A stretch of 63,596 bases of DNA from Paractinoplanes aksuensis (GTDB lineage Bacteria > Actinomycetota > Actinomycetes > Mycobacteriales > Micromonosporaceae). The stretch is from NCBI RefSeq assembly GCF_024137025.1, contig NZ_JAMYJR010000061.1:1-63596 (forward strand), given 5' to 3'. The notes below the pieces were generated by a model that worked only from the letters and a program-made list of their open reading frames with translations, had not been told where the DNA came from and did not search any database. Position 1 is the first letter of the stretch; every line of letters begins with the position of its first letter. The position numbers were made by a program, and so were the translations under genes. Below are positions 62,765 through 63,596 of this stretch, one piece after another.

Positions 62765-63499
62765 TTGTTTCCGAACGGCCAGCCTTATATCGGCTATCGT
62801 CGTCGCCATTCGGAGGCACCCCGCCGTTTAGTGCCGTGTCGAGTTCTGTCAGAGCCATTCTCCTGGGATTTCGGGCCGTTGCCCACAGACGCGGTCAGCC
62901 ATTTCTAACACCCGTTTTGCCCCGTTCTGGCCCGTCGACGGTCCGGGAGTTGCGACAGAGCGCTTGTCTGTATTGTTGTCATCGTGATGCACCAACTTCG
63001 TATTGCCTTTATGTAGCAACATCATGCTCTTTGTTTGGCTACTCTGCTGTAGTGCAGGGGGAAGGGCAATTCGGGCGCCGCGGTCAGGGTGTTCTGGAGG
63101 ACTGCACGCGTGCGGCGTTCCGTCTTCCTTGGCTTGGTGCCACGTAGGAGTGTTCTGGATAGCCGGCGGAGGCAGCGTGCTAGTGAGCATTGCGACTAAC
63201 CGGCAGGTCGTGTGCTTACTGCGAGACGGTCACTCGCCACCGCGACTCACCCTTCGAGCACGCGGCTGATAGGTCCGCATTCCGACCGCACCAAAGCCCG
63301 ATGTGTCCGCAGACCGATTCGGACAGGGCGGGCCTAGATGTCGACCGGCGGCCAGACCTTCCCCGGCCAGCAGATCGCCTCTTCACGGCGCCAGAAACGA
63401 GACAGGTATCAGCGCCTCGCGAAGATCTGTGAACTGAGCAGCCCGTTCCGCTCAATCGAGTCGCTAGCAAGATGCAACGCCAACCGACGAACCATTGAG
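62765..63499. other. Gene-less, partly AT-richer region downstream of parAB
   Basis: About 735 bp with no gene I can support. GC drops clearly around 62960-63060 (for example GTCTGTATTGTTGTCATCGT and GCCTTTATGTAGCAACATCA). Two weak coding hints: a 29-codon frame from the GTG at 63110 with GGAGG 9 nt upstream, ending in TAA at 63197-63199, and an unterminated frame from the ATG at 63338 running off the edge. Neither shows a family motif. Confidence 0.5.
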
Positions 63500-63596
63500 C
63501 CGCTCGCCGCTCGCCGCTCGCCGCTCGCCGCTCGCCGCCCGTCGCCCGTCGCTCGCCGCCCGTCGCTCGCCGCCCGTCGCCCGCCGCCCGCCGCCC
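63500..63596. repeat. Heptamer tandem array, CGCTCGC/CGCCCGT type, cut by the window edge
   Basis: About 14 consecutive 7-bp units. It begins with homogeneous CGCTCGC copies and becomes variants such as CGCCCGT and CGCCCGC toward the edge. Same period as the GTCGCCG array at 53903-53979. Confidence 0.9.

Noticed and set aside
63338..63596. Coding sequence running off the right edge from the ATG at 63338
   Set aside because: The frame is open, but its second half is merely the heptamer array read as Arg/Pro/Ala/Ser. It has no ribosome site or motif, and TAG directly precedes the ATG.

Overview
The window is about 63.6 kb of very GC-rich actinobacterial chromosome spanning the replication origin. 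The gene order rpmH-rnpA-yidD-yidC-jag-rsmG-parA-parB on the plus strand, opposite dnaA-oriC-dnaN-gnd-recF-dciA-gyrB-gyrA on the minus strand, is the classic actinobacterial oriC core. The fhaA-fhaB-pstP-rodA-pbpA-pknA operon at the left edge matches Mycobacterium tuberculosis Rv0020c-Rv0014c. Chaplin-type repeats, DUF397/Scr1-type regulator pairs, many GTG starts and mycelium-type genes suggest Micromonosporaceae, probably Actinoplanes or a relative. The genus call is inference.

Layout. 1-6606 (minus): cell-wall growth and Ser/Thr phosphosignalling operon, reading fhaA to pknA, cut by the left edge. 6832-7012: tRNA-Leu, its terminator and a copy of a 37-bp repeat. 7233-19680: accessory genes: WecG/TagA glycosyltransferase, membrane proteins, a DUF397/XRE regulator set, a PASTA protein, a GCS2-family ligase, a divergent YceI/MarR pair with a visible operator, and a large XRE/NB-ARC/TPR regulator. 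19780-28724 (minus): an acyl-CoA catabolic set resembling leucine/isovalerate degradation (acyl-CoA dehydrogenase, carboxyltransferase, HMG-CoA lyase, biotin carboxylase, TetR regulator). It is interrupted by a chaplin protein with five chaplin repeats and an exported Pro/Ala-rich protein. 28769-33273: an Hsp90-like ATPase translationally coupled to a giant TPR protein. 33362-40299: sulfur metabolism (SseA, SufE), a DsbA-fold protein, a YbaK-type deacylase, a NUDIX hydrolase, a cyclopropane synthase and a HTH protein. 40358-42559: a lipoprotein, tRNA-Ala, a DLW-39-like micropeptide, tRNA-Ile and a DUF3566 membrane protein. 42563-62710: gyrA, gyrB, dciA, recF, gnd, dnaN, oriC, dnaA, rpmH and on to parB. 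62765-63596: no confident gene, an AT-richer patch and a heptamer array running off the edge.

How it works together. DnaA boxes fill the dnaN-dnaA gap and recur upstream of dnaA, between gyrB and gyrA, and inside dciA. Three parS sites are visible: two lie inside the 5' part of parA and one lies exactly between two convergent stop codons at 36.75 kb. Several start sites were moved downstream because terminator-like hairpins sit inside the longest open frames (rsmG, parA). TetR-type operator palindromes occur in front of the carboxyltransferase gene and in front of the TetR gene, which suggests one regulon.
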